Shown here: positions 40,089-48,900 of the stretch, piece by piece
Layout of the letters: each line of letters begins with the position of its first letter
Numbering within the stretch: the stretch's first letter is position 1
Source of the DNA: Dinghuibacter sp035492835
GTDB lineage: Bacteria > Bacteroidota > Bacteroidia > Chitinophagales > Chitinophagaceae
Length of the DNA stretch: 50,795 bases
Assembly: GCF_035492835.1 (NCBI RefSeq)
Contig: NZ_DATJIY010000223.1
Location: forward strand, 1-50,795
Reading direction: 5' to 3'
Notes under the pieces: generated by a model
Told to the model about the DNA's origin: nothing
The model's input: only the letters and a program-made list of their open reading frames with translations
Database searches by the model: none
Translations under genes and position numbers: made by a program

Positions 40089-41465
40089 CTAGTACAGCGT
40101 GAACTCTACGCGGCGGTTCTTCTGGCGGCCCGCGGCGGTCTTATTGGAGGCGATGGGCTGCGTCATCCCGTAGCCGGTGGCCTCGATGCGCGAGGGGTTG
40201 GCCCCGCGGGAAACCAAATAGGACTTGACGGACTCGGCGCGGTCCTTGGACAGCTGCATGTTGCGGTCGGCGGAGCCGACGTTGTCGGTGTGGCCGGCGA
40301 GCTTGAGGCTGAAGTTTTTGCGGACCAATATGTCGGCGACGCGGTCGAGCGACGGGAAGGACGAGGGGCGGATGGACGCCTTGGCGAAGTCGAATTCGAG
40401 GTTGGCGATGGCTTCGCGGACGATGCGGCGGTCTTCTTCGGTGACTTCGAAGTGTTGCTGGATGACACGGGGGGTGGTGTCGAGGGGGCAGCCGGAGCCG
40501 TCGACCTTGACGCCGGGCTTGGTGTTGGGGCATTTGTCAAAATAGTCGGAGACGCCGTCGCCGTCGGCGTCGGCTTTCATTTTATCGACTTCTTCCTGGA
40601 GGGCGGCTACCTGGGCGAGCTTGGCGCGGTTGGCGTCTTCGGCGGCCTGGGTTTCGGCCATGATGCGCTGGCGGAGCTCTTCGTTTTCGGCGCGGAGGGT
40701 GCGGTGGAGGTCATAGACGGGGTTGTCGACGAGGAGCTGGGGCTTGCTGCGCGAACCCAGGGAGAACTCCAGGCCGGCGAAGCCGTAGCTGAACCGGTCC
40801 TTGTGGAGGGGAAAGCGTTCGGTGCCGTCCAGGTTGTCGGCGTCCATAAAATACATTTTATAGCCCAGGTCTATGTTAATGCCCGGGGCGACGTTGAATT
40901 TCAAACCGGCGCCGACGGGGATGGTGAGCTCGTGGATATCACCGGAGGGTTTGCTGTGGATGGTGGTACCCGAGGCGTCGGTCATCGTGGGGTCGTATCC
41001 GGCCAAACCGGCGCCGAGCGATACCCAGGGGATGACGATGTTCCGGCGGTTGAGCCAGTTGATATTAGTAAAGGAGTAAACCGCCGACAGCGTACCCGCG
41101 TAGTGGAGCGATGTCTTAAAGGAGGCGTAGGGGCCGGTGCGCATGGTGCCGTCGGACAGGGCTTTGGAGTTGTTGCCCTCGAGCGTGCCCCCTACATAAT
41201 CCAGCTGGAAACCAAGGTGGTGGGTCGCCTGGTACTTCAGGTAGGCGCCATAGCCCAGGGTGGCCATCCATTTGGTGTAGTCGTTGCTACCGCCGATGCC
41301 GGCGACGGGGGCCAGTACGCCGCCATTGATCCCGATGGACCAGGTCCGGAAGCCCGATGCGCCGGTAAGCGGGGGGACGACAGTTATGGAATGCGACGTA
41401 TCCTGTGCAAATACGGATAAATTCAGCAGCACGAGTGCCGTGATAGCGGTGAGGTGTTTTTTCAT
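40089..41465 (-). CDS. OmpA-family outer-membrane protein
   Basis: 458 residues with a signal peptide (MKKHLTAITALVLLNLSVFAQ). An N-terminal beta-barrel region of about 230 residues is followed by a coiled-coil linker (LRAENEELRQRIMAETQAAEDANRAK). A thrombospondin-type-3 calcium-binding stretch comes next (DADGDGVSDYFDKCPNT), then a C-terminal OmpA domain with FDFAKASIRPSS, LAGHTDNVGSADRNMQLSKDRAESV and GYGMTQPIASNKT. The C-terminal domain binds peptidoglycan while the barrel sits in the outer membrane. It is a common abundant protein in this phylum. Confidence 0.92.
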   Translation of the reverse strand: MKKHLTAITALVLLNLSVFAQDTSHSITVVPPLTGASGFRTWSIGINGGVLAPVAGIGGSNDYTKWMATLGYGAYLKYQATHHLGFQLDYVGGTLEGNNSKALSDGTMRTGPYASFKTSLHYAGTLSAVYSFTNINWLNRRNIVIPWVSLGAGLAGYDPTMTDASGTTIHSKPSGDIHELTIPVGAGLKFNVAPGINIDLGYKMYFMDADNLDGTERFPLHKDRFSYGFAGLEFSLGSRSKPQLLVDNPVYDLHRTLRAENEELRQRIMAETQAAEDANRAKLAQVAALQEEVDKMKADADGDGVSDYFDKCPNTKPGVKVDGSGCPLDTTPRVIQQHFEVTEEDRRIVREAIANLEFDFAKASIRPSSFPSLDRVADILVRKNFSLKLAGHTDNVGSADRNMQLSKDRAESVKSYLVSRGANPSRIEATGYGMTQPIASNKTAAGRQKNRRVEFTLY

Positions 41466-41521
41466 AATCCTATGGTTATTAAGGTATACTCATGATAGGC
41501 TAAAACTGTGCCATTACCCGC

Positions 41522-41577
41522 TTAACAATTCCTTAATATTCTGGTAACATAGCCGTTAAAGTGCGCAGCGTCCTTTG
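41522..41577 (+). promoter_or_regulatory. Pho-box-like array of four 11-bp repeats and -7 box before the phosphate operon
   Basis: TTAACA, TTAATA, GTAACA and GTTAAA start at 41522, 41533, 41544 and 41555, exactly 11 bp apart. This spacing is that of PhoB/PhoP direct-repeat sites, and the Bacillus PhoP unit is TT(A/C/T)ACA. About 10 bp later a GTCCTTTG box (41570-41577) resembles the -7 element, which is where an activator-dependent promoter would place it. It lies 23-78 bp upstream of the porin start. Confidence 0.65.
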
Positions 41578-41599
41578 CCGGAACAAATTACATCTTGTT

Positions 41600-42880
41600 A
41601 TGAGAAAAATCCAGACGCTCACCTTCGTCTCTCTTTTCATCTCTTTATTGTCTTTCTCGCTATCCACCCAAGCTCAAAACACTCCCTTCGGTAAAGTTGA
41701 CTCCCTGATCCAACCGGGCAAGTACAACGTGTGGGGGTATGCTTTCATGGACTTTTATTACAAGTCTCATGCTGATACAGCGGGTTCCTGGGGCGGCGGC
41801 GCTTACCATGGCCGCGGCGGTTCCAACCAATACACCGGCGTTCCCAACCAGCACAGCTCCTTCCAGAGCCGTCGTATCTACCTGGGCTTCGACTACACGC
41901 TGAGCAAGCACTTCCAGACCGAGTTCCTGCTCGCCGACGAAGACAACTTCAACACCGCCACCGGCAGCCCCGCCGTTCCGAACGGCGACCTGCTGGCCAA
42001 CGGCAAGTCTTCCTTCTACCTGAAGCTCGCCAACGTCCGCTGGCACAACATCTGGAACGGTACGGACCTCGTCTTCGGACAACAGGCCACCCCGTCCTTC
42101 CCGCTGCTGACGGAAGTTGTCTGGGGCTATCGCTCCATCGAACGGACCGTGTCCGATATCCGTCGTACCCCCTCCTATGACTTTGGCGTGGGTCTGAACG
42201 GTATCTTCGATCCCAAAACGCGCAACTTCGGTTATGACCTGCTGGTCGCCAACGGTTCTTCCGCCAAGCCCGTTGCCTACACCAACAACTTCAAATGGTT
42301 CTACGGCGACATCTGGGCCAAGCTGCTGAACAAGCACCTGTTGCTCGACCTGTATGCCGACTACTACCGCTACAACTGGACCCCGACCTGGCACCATAGC
42401 CGCCAGATGATCAAGGGTTATGTAGCCTACACCACGCCCAAGCTGACCGTTGGCGTCGAAGGCTTTATCAACACCCTGAAGGCTGACGCCATCCAGACCC
42501 CGACCGCCGGCGCCGTCGACACGGCCAACGCCGTCGCCCAGGCCCTGTCCGTCTACGTTCGTGGCTCGATCTACAAGGACAAGCTCGGTTTCTTCGTCCG
42601 TATGGATAGCTATAATCCCAACAAGAACCTGACGTCCTCCAACGTTACCAACTACACTAAATCCGTTGGGAATACCAGCAACTATTACGAGCAAGCCAAC
42701 GGCAACCAGGACAACGTACACGAAACCTTCGTTACCGCCGGTATCGACTTTACGCCGATCAAGCAGGTACACATCATGCCGAACGTATGGTATGACCACT
42801 ACCATACGATGGGTAACCCCACCCCCGACAATCATGACCTTGTCTGGCGTATGACTTTCTACTACATTTACGGCAAATAA
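41600..42880 (+). CDS. Outer-membrane porin, first gene of the phosphate operon
   Basis: 426 residues from ATG 41600 with a signal peptide ending SLSTQAQN. The mature protein shows alternating aromatic and polar strands (VWGYAFMDFYYKSH, SRRIYLGFDYTLSKHFQTEFLLAD, LLLDLYADYYRYNW) and ends in a strand with the aromatic-rich WRMTFYYIYGK. That pattern fits a 16- or 18-strand porin related to phosphate-selective OprP/OprO-type proteins. Codons are strongly biased to C-ending forms, suggesting high expression. It is 12 bp upstream of pstS and behind a Pho-box-like array, so phosphate uptake across the outer membrane is the likely role. Confidence 0.8.
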   Translation: MRKIQTLTFVSLFISLLSFSLSTQAQNTPFGKVDSLIQPGKYNVWGYAFMDFYYKSHADTAGSWGGGAYHGRGGSNQYTGVPNQHSSFQSRRIYLGFDYTLSKHFQTEFLLADEDNFNTATGSPAVPNGDLLANGKSSFYLKLANVRWHNIWNGTDLVFGQQATPSFPLLTEVVWGYRSIERTVSDIRRTPSYDFGVGLNGIFDPKTRNFGYDLLVANGSSAKPVAYTNNFKWFYGDIWAKLLNKHLLLDLYADYYRYNWTPTWHHSRQMIKGYVAYTTPKLTVGVEGFINTLKADAIQTPTAGAVDTANAVAQALSVYVRGSIYKDKLGFFVRMDSYNPNKNLTSSNVTNYTKSVGNTSNYYEQANGNQDNVHETFVTAGIDFTPIKQVHIMPNVWYDHYHTMGNPTPDNHDLVWRMTFYYIYGK

Positions 42881-42892
42881 TACCTAATCACG

Positions 42893-43996
42893 ATGCGTAT
42901 ACGTTCCATTACCACCTTGCTTTGCTCCGGCGCGCTGTTGGCCGGGATGAGCCTGACGACCAGCTGTAACAGCGGCGGGTCCGGCTCCGGCTCCGACACC
43001 ACGAATAAATCTTCGGACGACAACACGCTGCTCGGCGCGGGCAGCACATTTGTCTACCCGCTTTTCTCTAAAATGTTCGCGGAGTACAATACCCAAACCC
43101 AGCTGAAGGTGAACTACCAGTCGATCGGTTCGGGCGGCGGCATCCTGCAGCTGACCAACAAGACCGTCGACTTCGGTGACTCCGACGCTCCCCTGAACGA
43201 CGAACAGGCTACCAAGATCGGCGTCCCCGTCCTGCACATCCCGATGTGCTCCGGCGCGGTAGCGATCTCCTACAACCTGCCCGACCTGAAGGACACGCTG
43301 AAGCTCACGCCCGTTGTGCTGACGCAGATCTTCGCAGGCGACATCAAGACCTGGAACGACAAGGCGATCGCCGCCGTCAACCCCGGCGTAAAGCTCCCCA
43401 ACCTGCCGATCGTGGTCGCCCACCGTTCCGACGGTAGCGGTACCACGAACATCTTCACCACTTACCTGATGAAGGTCGACAGCGCGGATTGGGGCAAGAT
43501 CGGCAAAGGTTCCGCCGTCAACTGGCCGGGTAGCACGATCGGCGGCAAAGGTACCGAAGGCGTAGCCGGCACGATCAAGCAAACCCCCGGCGCCATCGGG
43601 TACATCGAGCTGGCTTACGCCGTTCAAAACAAGATGGCCTTCGCCAAGCTGCAGAACAAGAGCGGGAACTACATTACGCCTTCCGTAGCCAGCACCACCG
43701 CTGCCGGGAACGTCACCATCCCCGCGGATTCCAAGGTGTCCCTGTCCAATACCGAAGCAGCCGATGGTTACCCCATCTCCGGCTTTACCTGGGCCATCAT
43801 CTACAAAGAACAAAACTACAACGGCCGTTCGCTGGACCGGGCCACCAAGCTGGTTAAGCTGCTGTGGTGGAACATCCACGACGGGCAGAAGTTCGCCGAG
43901 CCCCTGACGTATGCTCCGCTCCCCGCCAACGCCGTGACCGTAGCCGAAGCCATCCTGAAATCCGCTACGTATGATGGAAAGCCTATCCTTCAATAA
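42893..43996 (+). CDS. pstS: Phosphate ABC transporter substrate-binding lipoprotein
   Basis: 367 residues. A lipoprotein signal ending LTTSC (probably Cys25) is followed by a Ser/Gly-rich linker. LLGAGSTFVYPLFSKMFAEYN, YQSIGSGGGILQL and FGDSDAPL follow, with IVVAHRSDGSGTTNIFTTYL later; these hold the Ser/Thr/Asp/Arg phosphate-binding residues of PstS. It captures phosphate in the periplasm for PstCAB. It is separated from pstC by a stable hairpin. Confidence 0.95.
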   Translation: MRIRSITTLLCSGALLAGMSLTTSCNSGGSGSGSDTTNKSSDDNTLLGAGSTFVYPLFSKMFAEYNTQTQLKVNYQSIGSGGGILQLTNKTVDFGDSDAPLNDEQATKIGVPVLHIPMCSGAVAISYNLPDLKDTLKLTPVVLTQIFAGDIKTWNDKAIAAVNPGVKLPNLPIVVAHRSDGSGTTNIFTTYLMKVDSADWGKIGKGSAVNWPGSTIGGKGTEGVAGTIKQTPGAIGYIELAYAVQNKMAFAKLQNKSGNYITPSVASTTAAGNVTIPADSKVSLSNTEAADGYPISGFTWAIIYKEQNYNGRSLDRATKLVKLLWWNIHDGQKFAEPLTYAPLPANAVTVAEAILKSATYDGKPILQ

Positions 43997-44020
43997 AGAA
44001 GCGATCGTATCTTCGCCCGA

Positions 44021-44066
44021 AATTACCCGTAAGAGCTGGCTGCAACGCTGGCTCTTGCGGGTAATT
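44021..44066 (+). other. Hairpin between pstS and pstC
   Basis: AATTACCCGTAAGAGC (44021-44036) pairs with GCTCTTGCGGGTAATT (44051-44066) with one T-G wobble, giving a 16-bp stem and a 14-nt loop. No T-tract follows, so it is better read as an mRNA-stabilising or partial attenuation element. It lowers the likelihood that pstC starts at the upstream in-frame ATG (43971). Confidence 0.7.
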
Positions 44067-44075
44067 CCTTATGCA

Positions 44076-45020
44076 ATGAACAACGAGAAATCAGCGACCG
44101 TGACGAAGACCAAAGCCAAGACGACGAATAGATCCTCCAAGCAAATCCGATGGGAGAACTTCTTCCGGAATGCCCTCGTCTGGATTGCCGTGGCGATGGT
44201 GGTCCTGATGCTCGGCGTGTTCGTCACCCTTTGCATCCAGTCCATCCCGTCGTTCAAGGCCCTCGGCCTCAAGTACCTCTGGGGCCGCACCTGGGACCCG
44301 GTCAACGAAGTCTATGGGGCCTGGCCGTTCCTGATCGGCACGCTCCTCACCTCTTTTACCGCGCTGATCATCAGCATACCGTTTTCGTTCGCGGTAGCCA
44401 TCTTCCTCGGGGAATACTACCCGAACGGGTGGCTGTCGAACTTCCTGAGGAATGCGGTTGAACTGATCGCAGCGGTACCTTCGGTGATCTACGGGTTCTG
44501 GGGGCTGTTCGTCCTCGTCCCGATCGTCCGCAAGCTCGAGTCGGGCATCGGCGCCCCGCCGTTTGGCGTGGGTATCTTTTCGGCCTCCCTGGTGCTGGCC
44601 ATCATGGTCATCCCATATGCCGCCTCGCTGTCGCGGGAACTGATCCGGCTGGTACCCTCCCACCTCAAGGAAGGCGCCTACGCGCTCGGCGCGACGCGGT
44701 ACGAGGTCATCATGAAGGTGATCCTGCCGTATACCAAGTCCGGGCTGCTGGCCGGCGTCCTGCTGAGCCTCGGCCGCGCGCTGGGTGAAACGATGGCCGT
44801 GACCATGGTCATCGGGAACAGCAGCGCCATCCCGTCGGGCAAGTTCTTCCTGTTCGGCCCGGGGAACACCATGGCTTCCGTCATCGCCAACGAATTTACC
44901 GAGGCGGCCACGACGACCTACCTCAGCGCGCTCATCGAGCTGGGCCTGGTCCTCTTCCTGGTCACCGTCGTCATCAACATGATCGGTAAACGCATCATCT
45001 CCAGATTCACGAACGAATAA
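44076..45020 (+). CDS. pstC: Phosphate ABC transporter permease
   Basis: 314 residues from ATG 44076, just after the hairpin. A basic N-terminal tail precedes six membrane helices. The EAA loop is IPYAASLSRELIRLVPSHLKEGAYALGATRYEVIMKVILP, with the E-A-A-x3-G pattern that docks on PstB. ELIAAVPSVIYGFWGLFVLVP is a PstC landmark. It forms the channel with PstA. The start at 43971 was rejected because it would overlap pstS and translate the hairpin. Confidence 0.93.
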   Translation: MNNEKSATVTKTKAKTTNRSSKQIRWENFFRNALVWIAVAMVVLMLGVFVTLCIQSIPSFKALGLKYLWGRTWDPVNEVYGAWPFLIGTLLTSFTALIISIPFSFAVAIFLGEYYPNGWLSNFLRNAVELIAAVPSVIYGFWGLFVLVPIVRKLESGIGAPPFGVGIFSASLVLAIMVIPYAASLSRELIRLVPSHLKEGAYALGATRYEVIMKVILPYTKSGLLAGVLLSLGRALGETMAVTMVIGNSSAIPSGKFFLFGPGNTMASVIANEFTEAATTTYLSALIELGLVLFLVTVVINMIGKRIISRFTNE

Positions 45021-45023
45021 GCC

Positions 45024-45881
45024 ATGAACAAGAAGCCTACATCCCCGATCAACTACCGGCTCGCCAAGAGCAGGGCTTACCAGGTACTGATCATCATCTT
45101 CGCCATGGCGATCACCATCCCCCTGTTCTTTATCATCGGCTATATCTTTGTCCAGGGTGTCCAGAAGATCAACTGGACCTTCCTCACGCACATCCCCAAA
45201 CCGGTCGGCGAAAGCGGCGGCGGTATCGCCAACGCGCTCGTGGGCAGCCTGATCATCGTGGCCGTGGCCGCGGTCATCGCCATCCCGATCGGCATCATGT
45301 GCGGTATTTATCTCAGTGAAAACAAGCGCTCCAAGCTCGCTTACTGGTCTCGTCTCTCCGTGGACATCCTCCAGGGCGTCCCTTCGATCGTCATCGGTAT
45401 CGTGGTCTATTTCTGGATCGTCAAGCCCGCCGGCGGGTTCTCCGCGTTCTCGGGGAGCATCGCCCTGGCGATCATGATGCTCCCGATCGTGGTCCGCTCG
45501 ACCGAGGAAACGCTCAAGCTGCTCCCCGATTCGCTCAAGGAAGCGGCGCTCGCCCTGGGTATCCCCTACCACCGGGTGATCCTGAGCGTAATCGTGCCCT
45601 GCGGCATCTCGGGTATCCTCTCCGGGGTCATCCTGTCGGTGGCGCGTATCGCCGGGGAAACCGCCCCCCTGCTCTTCACCGCTTTCGGTAACCCTTATCT
45701 CAGCGGCGACATCCGCAAACCGATGCAGAGCCTGCCGTTACTGATCTTCAACTACGCCACCAGCCCATACGACGACTGGCGCGACCTGGCCTGGGGCGCC
45801 TCCCTTATCCTGCTGTTGTGGGTATTATTATTAAACATTTTTACAAAAGTGATAACCAGAAGATGGAAGATACAATTGTAA
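45024..45881 (+). CDS. pstA: Phosphate ABC transporter permease
   Basis: 285 residues with six membrane helices. PstA landmarks are SGGGIANALVGSLIIVAVAAVIAIPIGI, SVDILQGVPSIVIGIVVYFW and the EAA loop RSTEETLKLLPDSLKEAALALGIPYHRVILSVIVP. It partners with PstC. It starts 3 bp after pstC and its last 19 bp overlap pstB, consistent with translational coupling. Confidence 0.95.
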   Translation: MNKKPTSPINYRLAKSRAYQVLIIIFAMAITIPLFFIIGYIFVQGVQKINWTFLTHIPKPVGESGGGIANALVGSLIIVAVAAVIAIPIGIMCGIYLSENKRSKLAYWSRLSVDILQGVPSIVIGIVVYFWIVKPAGGFSAFSGSIALAIMMLPIVVRSTEETLKLLPDSLKEAALALGIPYHRVILSVIVPCGISGILSGVILSVARIAGETAPLLFTAFGNPYLSGDIRKPMQSLPLLIFNYATSPYDDWRDLAWGASLILLLWVLLLNIFTKVITRRWKIQL

Positions 45882-46621
45882 GAGCCCAGAATTTCAACGC
45901 TTACTTCGGGACCAACCACGTCGTCAAGAACGTAAACATAGACTTACCCCGGAACAACGCGATAGCCGTGATGGGCCCCTCGGGCTGCGGCAAAACGACG
46001 TTCCTGCGTTGTATCAACCGTATGCACGAGCTCATCGCCGGCGCCCACGTCGACGGTAAGATGTACCTCCACCAGGAAGACATCTACGACATGCACCCCA
46101 TCTTCGTCCGGTTGAAGATCGGGATGGTGTTCCAGCGGCCCAACCCGTTCCCGAACCTGAGCATCTACGACAACGTGATCGCCGGGTACAAGCTGGTGGG
46201 GATGAAGCTCCCGAAGGCCGAACGCGACCAGAAGGTCGAGGAATCCCTCACCAAGGCCGCCCTCTGGAACGAGGTCAAGGACTCCCTCCACAAAAAAGGC
46301 ACCTTCCTGTCGGGCGGCCAGCAACAGCGGCTGTGTATCGCCCGCGCGATCGCCATGGAGCCGGAAGTGATGCTCTTCGACGAACCGACCAGCGCGCTGG
46401 ACCCCATTTCCACGGCGTCGATCGAAGAACTTTTCTTCGAGCTCAAAAAGAGCTATACGCTCATCATCGTCACCCACAATATGCAACAGGCGGCCCGCGT
46501 GAGCGACCGCACCGCGTTCTTCTACCTGGGGGAACTGGTGGAGTTCGACGACACCAAGCAGATGTTCACCAACCCCAAGGATTTACGGACGCAGAACTAT
46601 ATTACCGGCCGATTTAGCTAA
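45863..46621 (+). CDS. pstB: Phosphate ABC transporter ATP-binding protein
   Basis: 252 residues from ATG 45863 (MEDTIVRAQNFNAYFG). It contains Walker A MGPSGCGKTTFLRCINRMHE, Q-loop GMVFQRPNPFP, signature LSGGQQQRLCIARAIA, Walker B VMLFDEPTSALDP and H-loop IIVTHNMQQA. These are the standard PstB elements. It powers phosphate import with PstSCA and overlaps pstA by 19 bp. Confidence 0.96.
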   Translation: MEDTIVRAQNFNAYFGTNHVVKNVNIDLPRNNAIAVMGPSGCGKTTFLRCINRMHELIAGAHVDGKMYLHQEDIYDMHPIFVRLKIGMVFQRPNPFPNLSIYDNVIAGYKLVGMKLPKAERDQKVEESLTKAALWNEVKDSLHKKGTFLSGGQQQRLCIARAIAMEPEVMLFDEPTSALDPISTASIEELFFELKKSYTLIIVTHNMQQAARVSDRTAFFYLGELVEFDDTKQMFTNPKDLRTQNYITGRFS

Positions 46622-46631
46622 ATTTATACTT

Positions 46632-47297
46632 ATGACCCAACTCGAACTAGAACTCAACGAGGTAAAGACCGAGGTCGGCAATATGTGGGCCCTCGTCACG
46701 TCCCAATTGAACAAAGCCCGGGAAGCCATCCTCCATTTCGACAAGGACCTCGCCCGCGAAGTCATGCAGCGCGAAAAGCGGGTCAACGCCTTTGAGTTGA
46801 AGATTGACCGCGATTGCGAAAATATCTTTGCCTTGTATTGCCCGGTCGCCATCGACCTCCGGTTCCTGCTGGCGGCGTTGAAGATCAACAACAACCTGGA
46901 GCGGATCGGCGACATCGCCGACGGCATCGCCCGGTATGTGATCGACGCCCCGGCGCCGTTCCCCGCGCCGCTGATGGAGGCCACGCAACTGCTCCGGATG
47001 TTCCAGGATTCCATCAACGTGATGCAGGACGCCAAGACGGCCTTCGAGACCGAAGACACGGTCCTGGCCAGGACCATCTTTGAAAAGGACGAGGTCCTCG
47101 ACCGGTTCAACCTGGCGGCCAACCGGCAGATCGCCGAGGTCATCAAGAAGGACATTAACCTCACGACGGAAGCCATGTACGTGCTGTCGATCATCCGGAA
47201 GCTGGAGCGCGTGGGCGACCAGTGTACGAATATCGCGGAGGAGATTATCTTCTATATCGAGGCGAAGGTGCTGAAGCACCTGCAGCAGAAGCAATAA
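46632..47297 (+). CDS. phoU: Phosphate signalling regulator PhoU
   Basis: 221 residues, all helical, with two PhoU repeats: ELNEVKTEVGNMWALVTSQL, then ALKINNNLERIGDIADGIAR and IIRKLERVGDQCTNIAEEI. The ERIGD and ERVGD triads with Asp and Glu are the metal-cluster motifs of the family. PhoU dampens the PhoR/PhoB response through the Pst transporter. It is the last gene of the operon, 10 bp after pstB, and is followed by a strong terminator. No phoB/phoR genes are in the window. Confidence 0.95.
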   Translation: MTQLELELNEVKTEVGNMWALVTSQLNKAREAILHFDKDLAREVMQREKRVNAFELKIDRDCENIFALYCPVAIDLRFLLAALKINNNLERIGDIADGIARYVIDAPAPFPAPLMEATQLLRMFQDSINVMQDAKTAFETEDTVLARTIFEKDEVLDRFNLAANRQIAEVIKKDINLTTEAMYVLSIIRKLERVGDQCTNIAEEIIFYIEAKVLKHLQQKQ

Positions 47298-47305
47298 ATT
47301 GTTAG

Positions 47306-47335
47306 CGCCCCGGGGTTCCCCGGGGCGTTTTTTTT
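47306..47335 (+). terminator. Strong intrinsic terminator of the pst-phoU operon
   Basis: CGCCCCGGGG (47306-47315) pairs with CCCCGGGGCG (47318-47327) with a two-base TT spacer at the top, followed by eight T. Confidence 0.9.
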
Positions 47336-47386
47336 GAGGGCGGCCCTTTTTTTGTTATATTGTGTTCAAATCCAATATCTACTGTC

Positions 47387-48895
47387 ATGAAACCGTATTT
47401 CGTGGCCGCCTTGCTATCGGCCATATGCTTAACCTCCGCTTCGCTAAGCGCCATCGCGCAAAAAGATTCCACATCCGCTGTTCCAAAAACGGAAGAGGAA
47501 CCGGAAGGCCGGTACCACTGGAACCCATTGGACGTCATCCCGCTGACGGATTCGATCGCCTTGTACCGGATCAATTACCATGAAAACGAGGAAGGGCTCG
47601 CCATGGTCAACCGGTCGGGGAACCTGGTCGGCCAGGAAGTCCCGCTCCCCAAGGGGATGTTCGATATCGCGTTGTTCCATGGGAAGGCGCTGGCCTTTTA
47701 CACCATGGATGCCGCCAAAGGCAACCGGGAGGTGCGGTTCCGGCCGGTCAACCTGGTCACCGGGGAAGTCGGGCCGGAGCAGACGATCTTTTCGATGCAT
47801 TCCCCGTTCGTCATCCACTATACCGTGGAGCGCGACGCGGCCAAGCGTTTCCTGGGGCTGCTGGTCACGATGACCGGTTACCAGAACCTCAAGGGCGAAG
47901 AGAATGCCTCCAAGGCGGTGGACATCGCGAACCTGGGGAGCATCCAGAAGGCGACGCTCATCACGCTGAACGCCGCGCTGGAGCAGGAAGAGCACGAGCT
48001 GTCCGGGGCCTATGAAGGGAAGGCCTTTATCGGGGCCGGCATGTCCCCCAAGGGCGACCTGTTCTATACGTACACCCACAACGGGGAATTGACGACCGAA
48101 AAATACACCCCCGCGGGCGAGCTGGCGGCCACGCTGAGCTGCCCCTGGCAGGTCGAGGGCTTTGCGATCGGCGGTCATGCCTGCGGCGAGGTCGACCCCG
48201 CTACCGGGAACGCGTATACGCTGCAGCTCCAGTTCGTCATGCACAAGGACATCCACCACGCCTGCGCGTACCGGTTCGACTTTGGCGCGAGCCAGGTCTA
48301 TGTGGGCAAAGAAGAAACGCTCGACAAGGAATACCTCAAAAATTTCAAGCACGACGCCAGCGGGAATAAAATGCGCGGCTACCAATCCGTGTACGGTCTC
48401 GACGGCGCCGTCATGCAACCCGTGCAGATCGTCGAAACCCGGGATTTCGTGATCGTTTCGCAGGAAATCCAATACCTGATCTCCGGCCGCAGCTTCACCG
48501 ACTTCAACTACGGCATCGGGTCGCTGATGATCTACGACAAACAGCTCCACTTCCTCCGCCAGGTCCTCCTGGACAAACACTCCGTCACGCCCTACAGCAT
48601 GGGCCAGGGGCGGCAAATGCTCCACCTCGACGGCGATAAGATCGACATCCTGACGGTCGGCTCGTTTGGGGAAGACCGGCACTCCAACATCGGCTACTAT
48701 ACCCTGGACCCCGCCACCGGCGCCCTGTCGGCCCGGTTCATCGTGCGGAACCGGGAGTGCAGGGGGCTGGAGCCCATGCCCGCCACCGCTTTTTGGAGCG
48801 GCAAGGCGCCGGTCATTCCGTACTTCTGGTTCAGGCTGGCGGGATGGAATACGACGAAGGAACGCGCGCGGGTCGAGCCGGCGGTGTTTGAGTGA
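47387..48895 (+). CDS. Secreted protein of unknown function
   Basis: 502 residues from ATG 47387, with a signal peptide (about 1-25, SASLSAIAQ). The mature part is mostly beta-strands with repeated short units such as YTYTHNGELTTEKYTPAGELAATL and SIALYRINYHENEEGLAMVNRSGNLVG. It looks like a beta-propeller-type periplasmic protein, although no repeat motif is diagnostic. A TATATTGT box near 47356 may be its -7 element. It is not recognised and is separated from the phosphate operon by a terminator. Confidence 0.75.
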   Translation: MKPYFVAALLSAICLTSASLSAIAQKDSTSAVPKTEEEPEGRYHWNPLDVIPLTDSIALYRINYHENEEGLAMVNRSGNLVGQEVPLPKGMFDIALFHGKALAFYTMDAAKGNREVRFRPVNLVTGEVGPEQTIFSMHSPFVIHYTVERDAAKRFLGLLVTMTGYQNLKGEENASKAVDIANLGSIQKATLITLNAALEQEEHELSGAYEGKAFIGAGMSPKGDLFYTYTHNGELTTEKYTPAGELAATLSCPWQVEGFAIGGHACGEVDPATGNAYTLQLQFVMHKDIHHACAYRFDFGASQVYVGKEETLDKEYLKNFKHDASGNKMRGYQSVYGLDGAVMQPVQIVETRDFVIVSQEIQYLISGRSFTDFNYGIGSLMIYDKQLHFLRQVLLDKHSVTPYSMGQGRQMLHLDGDKIDILTVGSFGEDRHSNIGYYTLDPATGALSARFIVRNRECRGLEPMPATAFWSGKAPVIPYFWFRLAGWNTTKERARVEPAVFE

Positions 48896-48900
48896 CTTCC

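Noticed and set aside
43971..44075. Upstream start for pstC
   Set aside because: It would overlap pstS by 26 bp and translate the 16-bp hairpin into an N terminus unlike PstC proteins.
44091..45572. 493-residue minus-strand frame over pstC/pstA
   Set aside because: Asp/Glu/Arg-rich shadow of two well-identified permease genes.
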